Positions 1 through 12,247 of a DNA stretch of 64,000 bases are shown here, piece after piece (within the stretch, counting starts at the first letter, position 1; each line of letters opens with the position of its first letter). A program made the position numbers and the translations under genes. Below the pieces are notes generated by a model. The model made no database searches. It was given only the letters and a program-made list of their open reading frames with translations, and was not told where the DNA came from. The stretch is taken from the NCBI GenBank assembly GCA_037893245.1, contig JBAIAA010000534.1:372001-436000 (forward strand), in the 5' to 3' direction. The stretch comes from Crossaster papposus (lineage: Eukaryota > Echinodermata > Asteroidea > Velatida > Solasteridae).

Positions 1-70
1 ATCCCCGACGGCCTATGCATGTTAGGTACAGTACACAGTACTACATGTAGTAGTAGTAGTGCTAGTAAGG

Positions 71-304
71 CCCTTTTCAAACGTCGCGCTTGTGCCGTGT
101 CGAATACAATAACTTTGATTTAGTTTATTTTTTGACACGGCACAAGTATACGACGTTTGAAACCAATTCGGCTCGGCAAATTTATTTCGGCTCAGCAGAA
201 GAATTAAGCTCGACAGGGTCTGCCGTGCTTAATCAATCAATTTAGCACGACAGTATAGCACGGGCGTGGTTTCAAACGTCGTGCTTATGCCGTGTCGAAT
301 ACAA
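71..304. repeat. Inverted plus direct repeats at the window start
   Basis: TTTCAAACGTCGCGCTTGTG (from about 75) is inverted at about 131-163 and repeated directly at about 269-300. The block looks like two overlapping fold-back copies. The remaining sequence to 1093 holds no recognised gene. Confidence 0.6.
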
Positions 305-1093
305 TTCTAATTCAAAGTTGGCCCCTAATATCGTTCATAATTAGGATGCGCATGCTCACAGCATGTGTTCCAGTAAAGACAACCAACAGACAAAATTGGT
401 TTTCATTTAAAGTTGGCGTGTCCATGCAAGTCCGTGCACATCCCTCTTCCCCTAGTTACGTCACTGAGTTTACTCAAGTAGTATTTTGTAGTATTAGTTG
501 ATTAAAACAGTGGTTTTTATTTATTTCCTGCATGGATATTCAAGGCATGGGATAAAACCCAAGACATTAACATCACAACGCAAGGTTTCAGAGAATACAT
601 AATATATTTACAATGGACCCTATATATTAGTACGGGACTGCATGCCACGGTCAGGCCAATTGGCCTATGCATAAATAAATGATTACGATCTTGAAGCTAA
701 ACCGACTAATTATATTATATCTCTACGGCATCGTGCTCTCGGCAGTTAAATACAAAATGGGACAGTAACAAGAAACCTGCCAAATTTAAATTTTGAATTC
801 AAAATTTTGATTGTAACTGAAAGTTTTACCTAAATGTATTAGGCTTAAATATCGCTGGATATATACCCAGTGGATTGCATATTTTTTGCATATTTTTCAA
901 CAACATTGTTTGGACACAAAATCGAGAATCAAAGACAGTGAATTTTGTCAATTCGTTGACAATTTTTCCCACAACATGTTCGAACTCCAAAAAAGGTTAG
1001 AAACAGTGAAATTTGTGTGCGAATCTCTTTTTTTGTTTTCCAAGATGAATAAATAAATTAAATTTTTCAATCCAAACCTACGTCTTTAGTGTA

Positions 1094-1474
1094 TTAAAGG
1101 TAGTATACACCATTTGCAGATATCGAAAATATTTATTACAGAATTATTAAGAAAAATCGTACTCAACTGAAAGTAAATAATGATTCTAGGCATCCAGCAA
1201 AATGATGGCGCTAGAAATCCTGCAATTATTCCGAAAAATATAATTTTATAAAAACAATTCGCGATCGCCGGACGGCGATCGCGAAAAAACAAAGATAGCA
1301 TAAAAATAACTGCCCAATGCCGGTTGAAAACAAACGCTGTTTTTCTCACTTTTCTCGGCATCCATGATTGTAAAACTTCGGACAGGTCAGTTAAATGATA
1401 TTTACTATGAAATACAACCCCCTAAATCTACCCATTCATGATAATTCACGCAATTACCAATGGTGTATACTAAG
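1094..1474 (-). mobile_element. MITE family A, copy 1 (TTAA target)
   Basis: Begins TTAAAGGTAGTATACACC. The far end has the complementary GGTGTATAC but lost the last bases. Inside are the family hallmarks: a GCGATCGCCGGACGGCGATC palindrome and an ATGGATGCCGAGAAAAG block. Small ORFs across it are chance. Confidence 0.88.
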
Positions 1475-3025
1475 CGTTCCTCAAATTTAATTAAGCTTTG
1501 AACTGAATCAAACAAGCAAATACATGTACCTGTCAACGACACAGCCGTAAGTGGAAACGTTTTGCCCAGAGCAATATTTTAGCCGAGCTGTCGTAGTGTG
1601 CACGAGATATTATTAGGGTGAGAAGATCCAACATGCACGACCCCTATAACATTTTCCTAAAAAATATTTCGCATACACGAGGTTTTTGCCCGCATGCAGA
1701 GCTGGCCCATCGCCGACATTATTGACAAAATAAACACAGAATAGAGGATAAAAAAAGGCGCGAGAATTTGTTACGCAGAGATGTTTTTCTTTCTTTCTTG
1801 GCCATCGTCTAAAGTGGCTGGAGAGGGGTCGCGAGTTCGTGACGAATAAGGATCTCGAGAGAAAAAAATGCTCTTATATAGTCGGGAACAAACCGCGGTG
1901 GAAAAATATCAATATCCAGGCAGGGGCTTTTAAAATGTGTCTTCATTTTATGGATTTCTTGTTTGAACGTCGCCTAGCAGTATGCAGTTGCAGTAGCCTA
2001 TACAACGGGGACGATTTGGCGGCAGTTTGATCAATAAGTGGCACAGAGGAAGCTGTAAATTAATGAAAGGAATTTCCTTCTAAACACGTTTGCCGTTAAC
2101 ATGTTTTAGGATAGGTTTTTTAATAATGTGTTATCTATCATTTGGGGGGGCTTACGTGTACTATTAAAACAAAAATTCAGGTTTTACAAATGCTTACTGC
2201 CCATTACTAGTCATGCTTGTGACATTTATTTTTGCCAGCCTTAATCTAAATATCATGTTTTTATTTAAGTTTTGATTTCATTTTGTAATCAGTGTGATGA
2301 GTGTTCAGAACACCTTATCCGACGGCTATATTTTCTGGACGAACGTCATCGTCCAAGTTATTATTAGGCAAAACAAGTCTCAAATGGCGGCCATTTTGAA
2401 ATCCAAGATGGCCGCCACAGGTACATCAAAACTGTTACCAATGGAAGGTCAAATATATCTAAAAATCACCAAAACAATCCTTCTTGAAAACAATTGCAAC
2501 TGCCCGTTTTAGAATGGCTTTCATATTTTCGTGGGTCAAAGCTCCAACAAATGTACGACAACATGTTGGCTTTCATCTGCAATTTACCTATCAGTGCTGC
2601 GTTACGCATGGACGGCATGGTTGTTATGTGTCTGCAACCCCCAAAAGTAATTATTATCCCAGCCATTAACAATGCAGTTAAGAATAATAAGTATAGCAAT
2701 ACATTTGATGTAAGTATATGTACCATAGACAGCGATGAAATTCATTTCCATAATTTTCAGTTCGCAATCATTCAGGACAATTAATCCCAAGGTCACACGG
2801 TGAGACCGCGCTTGAGACACACAATTTCGATATTATCCATGGAAATAGGAAATCGTGATTTTGTTCTTTTTCACGGAACGGAATAGGCACCGATGGTTCA
2901 GGTCTTGTGCGGTAATTATACAGTGCGCCGCAGACCACATTGATTTGAGATATATTCAGGCAGATTGGTAAAAACAAATGTCAATCAAATTATAAAATCA
3001 TTGAATTTGGCACACAATCATAATG

Positions 3026-3168
3026 TGTCACGAACAAGATGTTTACGGCTATAGGGCCATCGCAGAATCGTCCATATATAATGGCCGCCTTTGCTTGTTA
3101 TTCTACCTATATTTTTCAAAGGTCAAATATACGATGGCCCTGAAGCCAAATATATTTCTCATGACATA
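3026..3168. mobile_element. MITE family B, copy 1
   Basis: Inverted termini of the type TGTCACGAACAAGATG, plus an inner GGCCATCGCAGAATC / reverse complement pair. Related copies occur at 16468-16655 and, as a right half, at about 43850-43957. Confidence 0.75.
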
Positions 3169-3532
3169 CTCTAACTGTGAGCCACACTTCATGTTTTTAT
3201 TACCAAGATGAACTTCATGCCTGACTGATATTCAGAAATGATTTACAAAGAGAGACAAAATGGTGTTAACACAACCAATGAAGTGGATGTACATGTACAT
3301 GTACAACCAAATGCGGTAAACGATGGCATTTTCGTTGTTGTCAATTATTGAATGGAAGGCATCAACTGCAGGTAGGCATATTATGTCTGCCATAATGTTC
3401 TCAATATTAAACCGTATGCTTCCCGATAGTATGAATGGTGTTATATTACTGCATTGTGATTGTAAACGTATACATGAACTAAACATTCACATAACCTTTG
3501 ACACTAAAAGGCTGCAAGTTCACGCTGCAAGT

Positions 3533-3780
3533 CATAGGGCCTTTTCGAAACCGTTGCTTCGTCTTTGGCTGTGGCTTCGCCTCCGAATTCCGAAATACTG
3601 AGAAGCAATTAGAAATTGAAGAAAATTGAAATAGTCTAACTTTTGGGTTCACATCAATCGAGTGAATGTTTCTGAAGTACAACAGGCGTCAGAATGTGGC
3701 TGGAGATCTTGCAGTTGGGAGTCAAAAATCGCCTTAAGCCAAATACGAAGACGAAGCCAGGGATTCGAAAAGGCCCATAG
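3533..3780. mobile_element. Fold-back element with about 43-bp inverted ends
   Basis: CATAGGGCCTTTTCGAAACC at 3533 is mirrored by GGATTCGAAAAGGCCCATAG ending at 3780; complementarity continues through CTTCGTCTTTGGCT. No coding content. Confidence 0.75.
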
Positions 3781-4459
3781 TCAACTTACATTAATCGTTA
3801 TGTTATACAAATCGTTCTTTCGTCGTCATGCAGCACTGCATGACACTCTGATATTCGCAAGTAGGGGCGTAGTGTTTATATCTCGTGTCAAACTGTATAC
3901 AGCTATGGCCGTTGCATTATTTTGTGGTATTTAAAACAAACATAATTATATTTAAACAGGTATGTAACAACATTTGCTGCGACATAACTCAAAATTCATC
4001 CAATTATAAAAACATTGCAGCAAAATCAAATGCTGTATATTATCTTTAAATCTGGCATGACAAAACATTCAAATCTTCAGACGATTGCGATTAAAGTTCT
4101 CGTTGATTAAAGGAACACACATTCAACAGTTTACTTGATGTAAAGATATTAATGACTCCAAACTGGAAAATAAAATGTATAAAAGAAGTCTAAAAGAAAT
4201 AGTCTCAGTGACGTATTTTGGGGAAAATTTTCATTGAGTATAGTTGGTTAAAAAATCGAAATCTTAGAATACTATTTTCTCGGAATATAGAGCATTCACA
4301 GAGCAAAATCTCCGTCAGATTAGTTCTTTAAATTCCTTAGATTTTGAGAACTTTTCCGCTTCTAACGATAAAAACGCACAACTGACAAAATACTTTACCT
4401 TTAAAGAACGTATTTAATTTGCAATCGTAACGTGCACACGTTTTATAGGAGAAGGTAAA

Positions 4460-4820
4460 TTAAAGGTAGGATACACCATTGGTAAATTGCTTGAATTATC
4501 ATGAATGAGTGGATTTGGGAATTGTATTTTATAGTACGAAGGTTTACAATGATGGATGCCGAGAAAAAGCACAAAAAACAGCGTTTGTTTTCAACCGGCG
4601 TCGGGCAGTTATTATTATGTTATTTTTGTTTTTTTGTCGCGATCGCGTCCGGCGATCGCAATTTTTTATATATACAATTAAATTTTTCAGAATAATTGCA
4701 GGATATCTAGCGCAATCATTTTGCTGGATGCCTAGAGAATTATTATTTACATTTTTACATTTCCTAATAATTCGGTAATAAATATTGTCGATATCTGCAA
4801 ATTGTGTATCCTACCTTTAA
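4460..4820 (+). mobile_element. MITE family A, copy 2
   Basis: Complete 361-bp copy: TTAA then AGGTAGGATACACCATTGGT at one end, GGTGTATCCTACCT then TTAA at the other. The bases outside TTAA are not repeated, so TTAA is the target duplication. Such targets are typical of piggyBac-type transposases, but the AGGTAG ends are not the classic CCY. Confidence 0.9.
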
Positions 4821-5869
4821 CGTACCACCCCTGACCTTTCAACGTCTAAGGAGGTTTTATTGTTTCATGTGATTATTATGGTGCACCGGTTGTATACGGT
4901 CGTCTGTTAAATGGATAACCAAGGGATAACTAATGGATAACTATTACAATTTAAGTGGATCGCTTTATATTTTGCTGGCAGTCGACAAATATGGGTTTAC
5001 ATGTTAAATGACGTGACTGACAGTACATCAGATGTGAATGTGAATGTTTGTTTTATAACCAAACTCAATTAATTATAAGCAGATGTTTTCGATATAATAT
5101 TTGTGTCTTTCATGTTTATATCGGTTTCTATTCGTTTTCTTTTTTATTACAAATAGCCTCGAACGTTTCGTGTGTAATCAACGTATTTTTCGAGGCGTGG
5201 GCGGCATTTTAATCGAATTTTAAGCGATTTGGAGGGAGGTACTGATTACGTTCTACATGTAGTGCAGTCTAGTCCATGCATGCTATAAATGCCTCAAATT
5301 ATTATATATTACTAATTTGTACAGGTGTTGCGTACTTGTCGTTTTCCTGAATAATTGTAATCTTAAATTACAACAATTGTACAAATAAAGTTGTAATCTC
5401 AAATTTCACCTTTACTTTCAGTGTGGTAGCAATAATTGTTTACCCGCAACCAGCCAGGAAGCAAACAAAATGTTCGTGCATTTAATATTAATTAGCCGGT
5501 AAAATTGGTGATACACATTGCACCGAAAGGACAGAAATCCATACCTGGACATCACTTGACACAAACCGGGCCTATGTGCACAAACCCTATGAGTATGAGA
5601 CTCGTCTGAATTTTTTTATTTTTTCCCCCATTACTGTATTATGCTTCAATATTGTCTCTGCTAATTTTGAATGTTCATGACATGTTATCGTTTTCTGGTG
5701 GCTGATTATAAGCCTGATAGGTCATTGCAGAGAAAAGTAGTGACCTCCGTGTCCTAAATACACTTACTTGAACAAAATAACAATCATAGCACGTACACGG
5801 TATAGACTATGATTTTCCCTAAAAACGCATCACTGATGGATATTGTATAGGTCTACGTGCATGACTTAC

Positions 5870-5963
5870 ATTGTTTCGGTTGGGTACCGCCTTCTCCCAC
5901 AGTAGTCGACATGATGAGGGTAAGGAAAGACACAAGGCTACTCCATTTCGAAATCGTAGACAT
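5870..5963 (-). CDS. Possible first exon of a secreted protein (signal-peptide exon), unassigned
   Basis: An ATG at 5963 opens 31 codons that look like a signal peptide: a short polar start with Lys, then a hydrophobic run ending in small residues and Gly-Glu-Gly-Gly. A strong GTAAGT donor follows at phase 1. An in-frame upstream ATG at 6065 exists but would bury the signal. I could not find a convincing next exon at lower coordinates, so this may be chance. Confidence 0.2.
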
Positions 5964-7070
5964 TAAATTTCCTCCACAGCACAGTGTAGTCTCCATCTTG
6001 TATGTGAATGTTTTAAATCCTCTTCCGGCTACAGCGATACAGTCAGTTCTCACTTGGCAAACCACTGTTGGTAAATACCCGAATCGGGTTTTTCGTTGCA
6101 GACCCTTGCGACTGCTTACTTATCCGGAATGTGTTATACTCTCCAAGGAATAATTATGTCAGTACCGTACGCGGTCCCCAGAGGAGCTCAGTAATATAAA
6201 CTTATTGGATATTCCAATGAGCGGGCCGCTTGTCGAGGTTCCATGTAGTGATGGTCACACTTCGGTGGCTGAGCCGACGGACTCGGCGAGCAATCGAAGT
6301 CAAACTACGAAGCTACGATCGAGGAAAACTATACTACAGTCTGCAAGCTGAGGCATGCAACTTGACCCCCGCACGTCCGTAAATCCGACCCATTGCCTGG
6401 CATTAGAATGTGCTCCAATATCCTTGCTGCGTGCACGCACGTAACGTGAAACTTCATTCGCTACATTGTTTCGGAGTCCGCGGCAAAACCATCGTTATGT
6501 GGTTTTTGAGAACACGGTTGTTTACCAGAAAAGAATTCAACGGTACCATAAACACATGACGGTAATACCACGGAGCTATATCTAATAGGATATATGGTAA
6601 TACAAACTGCCTCTCGAATCAACCGCAAGTGATACTATAGTCGTTGTTCACTGTTCCTAAAATGCTGGCCCTGTGAATTTAAAGTGCTTTCTTCGACCTA
6701 ATAAATAAAACAAAACGGCCGGCTGAGCGATTGCGTATGGTTCACCGTATTTAATATGCTCAGCTGATATCCGGTATAGGTTCCCTTTACTCGCCTCCCC
6801 TATAAAGTGTCTCACATGATCGATGACATTGCCTTCACTATCTAGATAGCTTTGGGCCGTTCACATGATGTGTATATCGTGCCCACAACCTCACCCTCAC
6901 CGCATCCCATTAACGCGGTACCTTGCCTGTACTCATCCACTTTTATTTGCACTGTATATTTTAATCCAACGCCGCGCTCAGTGTCCTCATCTGGGCGACT
7001 GTTTCTAATCGGACCTCGTTGAGTGATAATAGCCTATACGTGCAGACATGCTGGACGCGCAAGTTCAGAA

Positions 7071-7455
7071 TTAAAGGTCGGATACACCATTGGTAATTGC
7101 TCGAATTATCATGAATAGGTAGATTTGGGGAGTTGTATTTTATAGTAAATATCGTTTAACTGACCTGTCCGATGTTTTACAATCATGGATGCCGAGGAAA
7201 ACACAAGAAATGGCGTTTGTTTTCAACCGGCGACGAGCAGTTATTCTTATGTAGTTTGTTTTTTCGCGATCGCCGGCCGGCGATCACAAATATTTCTTTA
7301 TAAAATTCTACTATTCGGAATAATTACAGGATATCTAGCGCAATCATTTTGCTGAATGCCTAGAATCATTATTTACTTTCAAATGAGTAAGATATTTCTT
7401 AATAATTCGGTAGTAAATATTTTCGATATCTGCAAATGGTGTATACTACCTTTAA
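7071..7455 (+). mobile_element. MITE family A, copy 3
   Basis: Complete copy of about 385 bp with TTAA at both edges, inverted termini and the central CGATCGCCGG palindrome. Confidence 0.9.
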
Positions 7456-9309
7456 AGACCCGTGCGCGGCAAGAGTTTTTGTAACTATCTTTCCGATTGG
7501 TTGGTAGTACGAATTGCCTCAATTCTTCAACCAATCGTGAACCCGTTGTCATCCCGTTTGGCTGGCTATTTTGAAAGACAACAGTGACACGTGTAAACCT
7601 GTTTTATAAAACCAGTCGTGGCAATCCAGTGAAGATTATTAAACTTCGACTAGTTAATCAAGCATTGGAATTATTGTTATTTATTCATAAAAACCAAACA
7701 AAGTTTACCAATTCCTATTGGTAGAGAGCCCGTCACGTGGCCGGTATTAATCGGATGATAAAAACAAGGCTGGATAGTTTTAATCCATTCTCCAATTATA
7801 ATAAGATTTGTCCAGTCTCACATGAAATTTTGACCCCTTTCAATTCCAGTGCCTTTTAACGTTTTATTGGTTGAACGTTCACAACGTTCACGAACCAAAA
7901 CCAGACACTGAATGGAACACGCTATTGTACGACACGTATTTTGGAGTTCAAACACACATTATTGACCCACTCCACAATAATGGGTATTATGTCACAAAGC
8001 CCACAGTGTAAGCTTCCAGTTGGTATAGAGAGCTCCATAGCTTCTTCCGTTCTGGATATATGACATGTTTACTTTTGATTTATTCCTTGGAGTTCAAATT
8101 ACACAACTGAGAAAACAGGCTTTTAAAAAGCCGGCTTTGTTGTAGAACAACAGAACGATGAACACAAAATGGGCGTGTTTTCCACTTTAATCATCAAAAT
8201 CAACATTTCTTTGAATGAAACCTGAAAATATTGGTGTTAAAGATGTCATTAATGGCAAAAAAATGTAAATCACATTTTGATGAAATGTTTATCCTCTCAA
8301 CGTTTAGTAGTCCATTACATGATAGTGCACAGCGCGACTTAAATACCCTTTATTGCAGAGCCGGTCACATATACACTGTACATAGAGACTTAAATGAACA
8401 ATATTCAGTCACATACAATAGTTCATAGTTTGATTTAATCAATTCAACACACAACAACTTAACGGAAGTTATACATACAAAGGGAAATACAATCGCAAAC
8501 GAATCTGGTACAGTAGTACTAGTAGTGCAGTAAAAATAATGGTGGACGCGTAATAACATTTTTCTTGCAGACGTCTTTCTTTCCTTCCTAAATCGTGAAT
8601 AAAAAAAAAACCACTCAAGACAAAACGCTGCTCTTTCTAATTTACTTTATAAACCCTGTTCAAGATATTAGCAGCACTAAAGTGCTAAGGAAGTACGGCT
8701 CTGACAGCACGATTTTACTGAAATGATCGGGGCTTAATCAACTTTCATTATAAACAATTGAATATCCGGTTGTGGTAATTTACACTGCGGAAGGGTCAAG
8801 GGGTGAAACAAGCAGGTCACGTGCATTGTGGATTTTTTTGAAACCACGGCTTTGTTTGTTCACAGCTCCGCTGCATCTCGCTTCGAAACTGTGTAATTTC
8901 TATAAAATCTAAGGAATTCAATATAGCTCAACATCAATATATAGGAATAAGTGTTACTGAACCGGCCATCGTTGGATCCGTATCGAACCCGTTTTTTTGT
9001 TTTTTTTAATTGTGTTGAAGCCGAAAACAAGAAGACGAGGCCTATACACAATTCGAGAAAGAAATCAGGGCAAATCCAAGACCGTCCTCGATGCACACTT
9101 ATAGTCGTTTGTCAAAAGGCACCAAAGGGCGCGATTAGAATGGAGACTATTTCAGACGTACGGAGATTGTGCCCGATGCCCTTCAGTGGTAAGAATTTAT
9201 CATTCGATTAGGAACGACTCGATTGGATTACAGCTCAGTTAATCCTCCGGGCTGTTCTTGTTCGTAAGATGGATTGGGGTCGAGGAACCTAGGCCTACTT
9301 GACTTTATA

Positions 9310-9724
9310 TTAAAGGTAGGATAGGCCTACACCATTGGTAATTGCTTGAATTGTCATGAATGGGTGGATTTTTTTATTTATTTTTTTTTTGGGGGGGGTT
9401 GTATTTTATAGTAAATATCGTTTAACTAACCTGTCTGAAGTTTTACAATCATGGATGCCGAGAAAAGCAAGAAAAACAGTGTTTTTTTCAACCGGCGTCG
9501 AGCAGTTATTCTTATGTTATCATGTGTTTTTTCGCGATCGCAGTCCGGCGATCGCAAACTTTTCTTTATAAAATTATATTTTCAGAATGATTACAAGACA
9601 TATAGCGCAATTATTTTGCTGGATGCCTAGAATCATTATTTACTTTCAGATGAGTAAGATATTTCTTAATAATTCAGTAGTAATTTTTTTCGATATCTGC
9701 AAATGGACTGTATCCTACCTTTAA
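9310..9724 (+). mobile_element. MITE family A, copy 4
   Basis: Complete copy of about 415 bp. TTAA flanks; both termini carry small insertions (GGCCTA in one, GACT in the other). It has a run of T then G after the left terminus. Confidence 0.9.
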
Positions 9725-12247
9725 ATAGTGGCTGCAATAATGCGTATACGCTTATTTTGTAACGAGATATTTCAGATCAAGTTGTTTTCGCCGACGAGGT
9801 AGTATCAATGTACACACGACCGATGATTTTATTTCAGATGATTTAAAATGTTCCTTAAAAAATATCTTATATGTTACACACTTAATTTTGTTTTGCTAGT
9901 TTAAAGAAGTATAACGATGAGAAGTGAAGTGAAGACAGAAATCGAACTACATTCACTGAACATGCAGCGTCGGTTAAAGATATCTCGACATCGATTTAGC
10001 CCGTGCTAGTGAAAGAGCATTACGATAATCAACAAGAAAAACAATTATAAAGGTCATCCAATTCAATTTTGTTTTTCTTAAAAATTTAATTCGCGAGTTT
10101 CATCACAGTACGAGCCTGGGCTTTCTGTCAGCCTCCTCCATATCACCTGATTCGTGTACTGTGTTTTCTTTTCTGTTAACTTTAATTTATCGTTGGTAAG
10201 AATTACGACTGAAAAACCACTAATTAAAGAAAACAACATCTAAGTCAACATCACACCAATCACCTTGCCAACGCCAAACCTCCTCCACTCTATCTCGCTT
10301 TGTCTGCTCTGTATCAATGATTCAATGATTACATTCTTCGAATTCGTCCTAACCACTTCAAAATTGCAAACCACCCAATCTCCATTCCCAACCTCACCCA
10401 TTATACGTAGACGTATACCAATCGTATATCACCGTCACAGTTCCCATGACAACTATTGAGAGCCGCACAGTGTTTGTTTTCATTCGGTGCCGTTATTAAC
10501 GTCATTTTGACCTTCGTAATAGCATGCCGTCCATTCGAAGTTAACTATGCATAACCATGGCAACAGTGTAAAATGATCGGCTTTGTATCACTGCAATAAA
10601 AAAAACACCACAATCTCAGTCACTAACATCACTCTCCTACTCCTAGTCTCAACACAACATTATTTGAATTATACACGAACCATTTCTATTGTCATAGATA
10701 TTTCATTACACGACCAAAATAACATGTAAAGAATGTAGTTATGACATCGGCATACGACAAAAATAGGCTTGTCTTAGAAACAAAAAATGTATGTTACATA
10801 AACTCTCACCAATATACATAAAGCATGCTATTTCAAAAACTATACCTTGGTATACCTAAATACATGTATGTATTAAATTCTAAGTTGTTAGTGACATTAG
10901 ACTATCTATATTTATATAAAAATATTCTTCTAATTTCTACAATAAATATAACGATAACATTACTGACAACGTAGTGTGTTACCATGTTTAACACTTTACT
11001 CATAATATAATCTATACCTACTTGGTAAATTTAATTACCAGTGAAGTACCACTCATTGGACACAATGAATACCAGTTTTTGGTCCTTGTAAATGCATCGA
11101 AATTAATATAAAATCACATGCACACAGCTCTATACAATTACAAACACCAAATTACGAACATCACGCACTGTGAAATGAACACAAACAATTTAGATACATT
11201 TCTAAATTAATTTTAGTTTCCTTGCATTTGTACATGTATATTCCATTAAAAGAAATACTGACGATCGGAGAAGTACATGTAATAGATAATAGTATGTTTA
11301 TTTTGTCGAGACGCGTGCGTGATGATTTTCTAAAGCACAAACTGCAAACATGAAATAAATAAGCGAAAAGGTAAATCTCTTCTCCTTAAAACTCTCAGAT
11401 ATTTAACCTCTGAACGGCTTGAAGCTCGGCAACCAGACTAAATCTTACCTGAGCTCACACTCCTTGCTTCAATATCAACCTTTGTATTATGTTATGAAAC
11501 AACATTATTACCTATACTTTCCAGTTCTTTGTCGATTGAAGTCAAGGTATCTGAAAGCACGCCCTCTTGCGTCTGGACCTACAGCCTGCCATCTGTTGCT
11601 AAACCTGACGTATGTGGGCGCGCTACACAAGTGCTTTTTTTTAAAGGAGACCGTGTGGGTTTTTAAAAAGGTGGGATTGTGTAAAATAATATAGCCGAGG
11701 GTCAACCCTGGTTTGGGGACTTACATCTAACGGCAAACTTTATACAATTACGCTTGAAAAGTGTGTTCCATTTGCTAGAGAAAGTAGAGGGATGCCATTT
11801 GTAAAATGGCTGCAAACAGGTTTGGGAAGTACCACTTTAGTGGTGAGTTTGTTGTGGTGTGAATATATAAATATGTAATTGGCTACCCCACCCAAACTTG
11901 AAAAGAAATGGAAAGATGAAGAATCAGACAATAATTTAATATTTGTTTGAGAAACCCCAGTGATGTCGGCTTGCATGTTATTTGGCCCTGAACTTTGTTG
12001 ATTTTACACTATTTTCAAAGAGGCTTTAATTAGTGCAGTGCCACACAACAACCGCCCAAACACCGCAGCGCTGGGAAACACCGATGCACTGTGAGCTCTG
12101 ATTGGATAGCTTCTGTGTGGCCTGTGAACCGAGGTCACCGGTTCCGCGGCTCAGCTAGCTGCGCGCTACATGCAATTCGAAAGGTCGTGACTTCCTTCTC
12201 AGTTTGGGCACTAGGCACGAGCGAATACAAAGAGGCTCCTTCAGCTG

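Larger units (their letters stand above)
4821..12247. other. Gene-free stretch with scattered MITEs
   Basis: Apart from MITE copies at 7071 and 9310 and the doubtful signal-peptide exon at 5870-5963, I see no supported exon. 9.7-12.2 kb is AT-rich and featureless. The short ORFs lack recognisable motifs. Confidence 0.5.

Noticed and set aside
9356..9571. Recurrent small ORF (MPRKARK-like) in several places
   Set aside because: It is the translated interior of the family A MITE, differs in frame and stops among copies, and is too short for a transposase.
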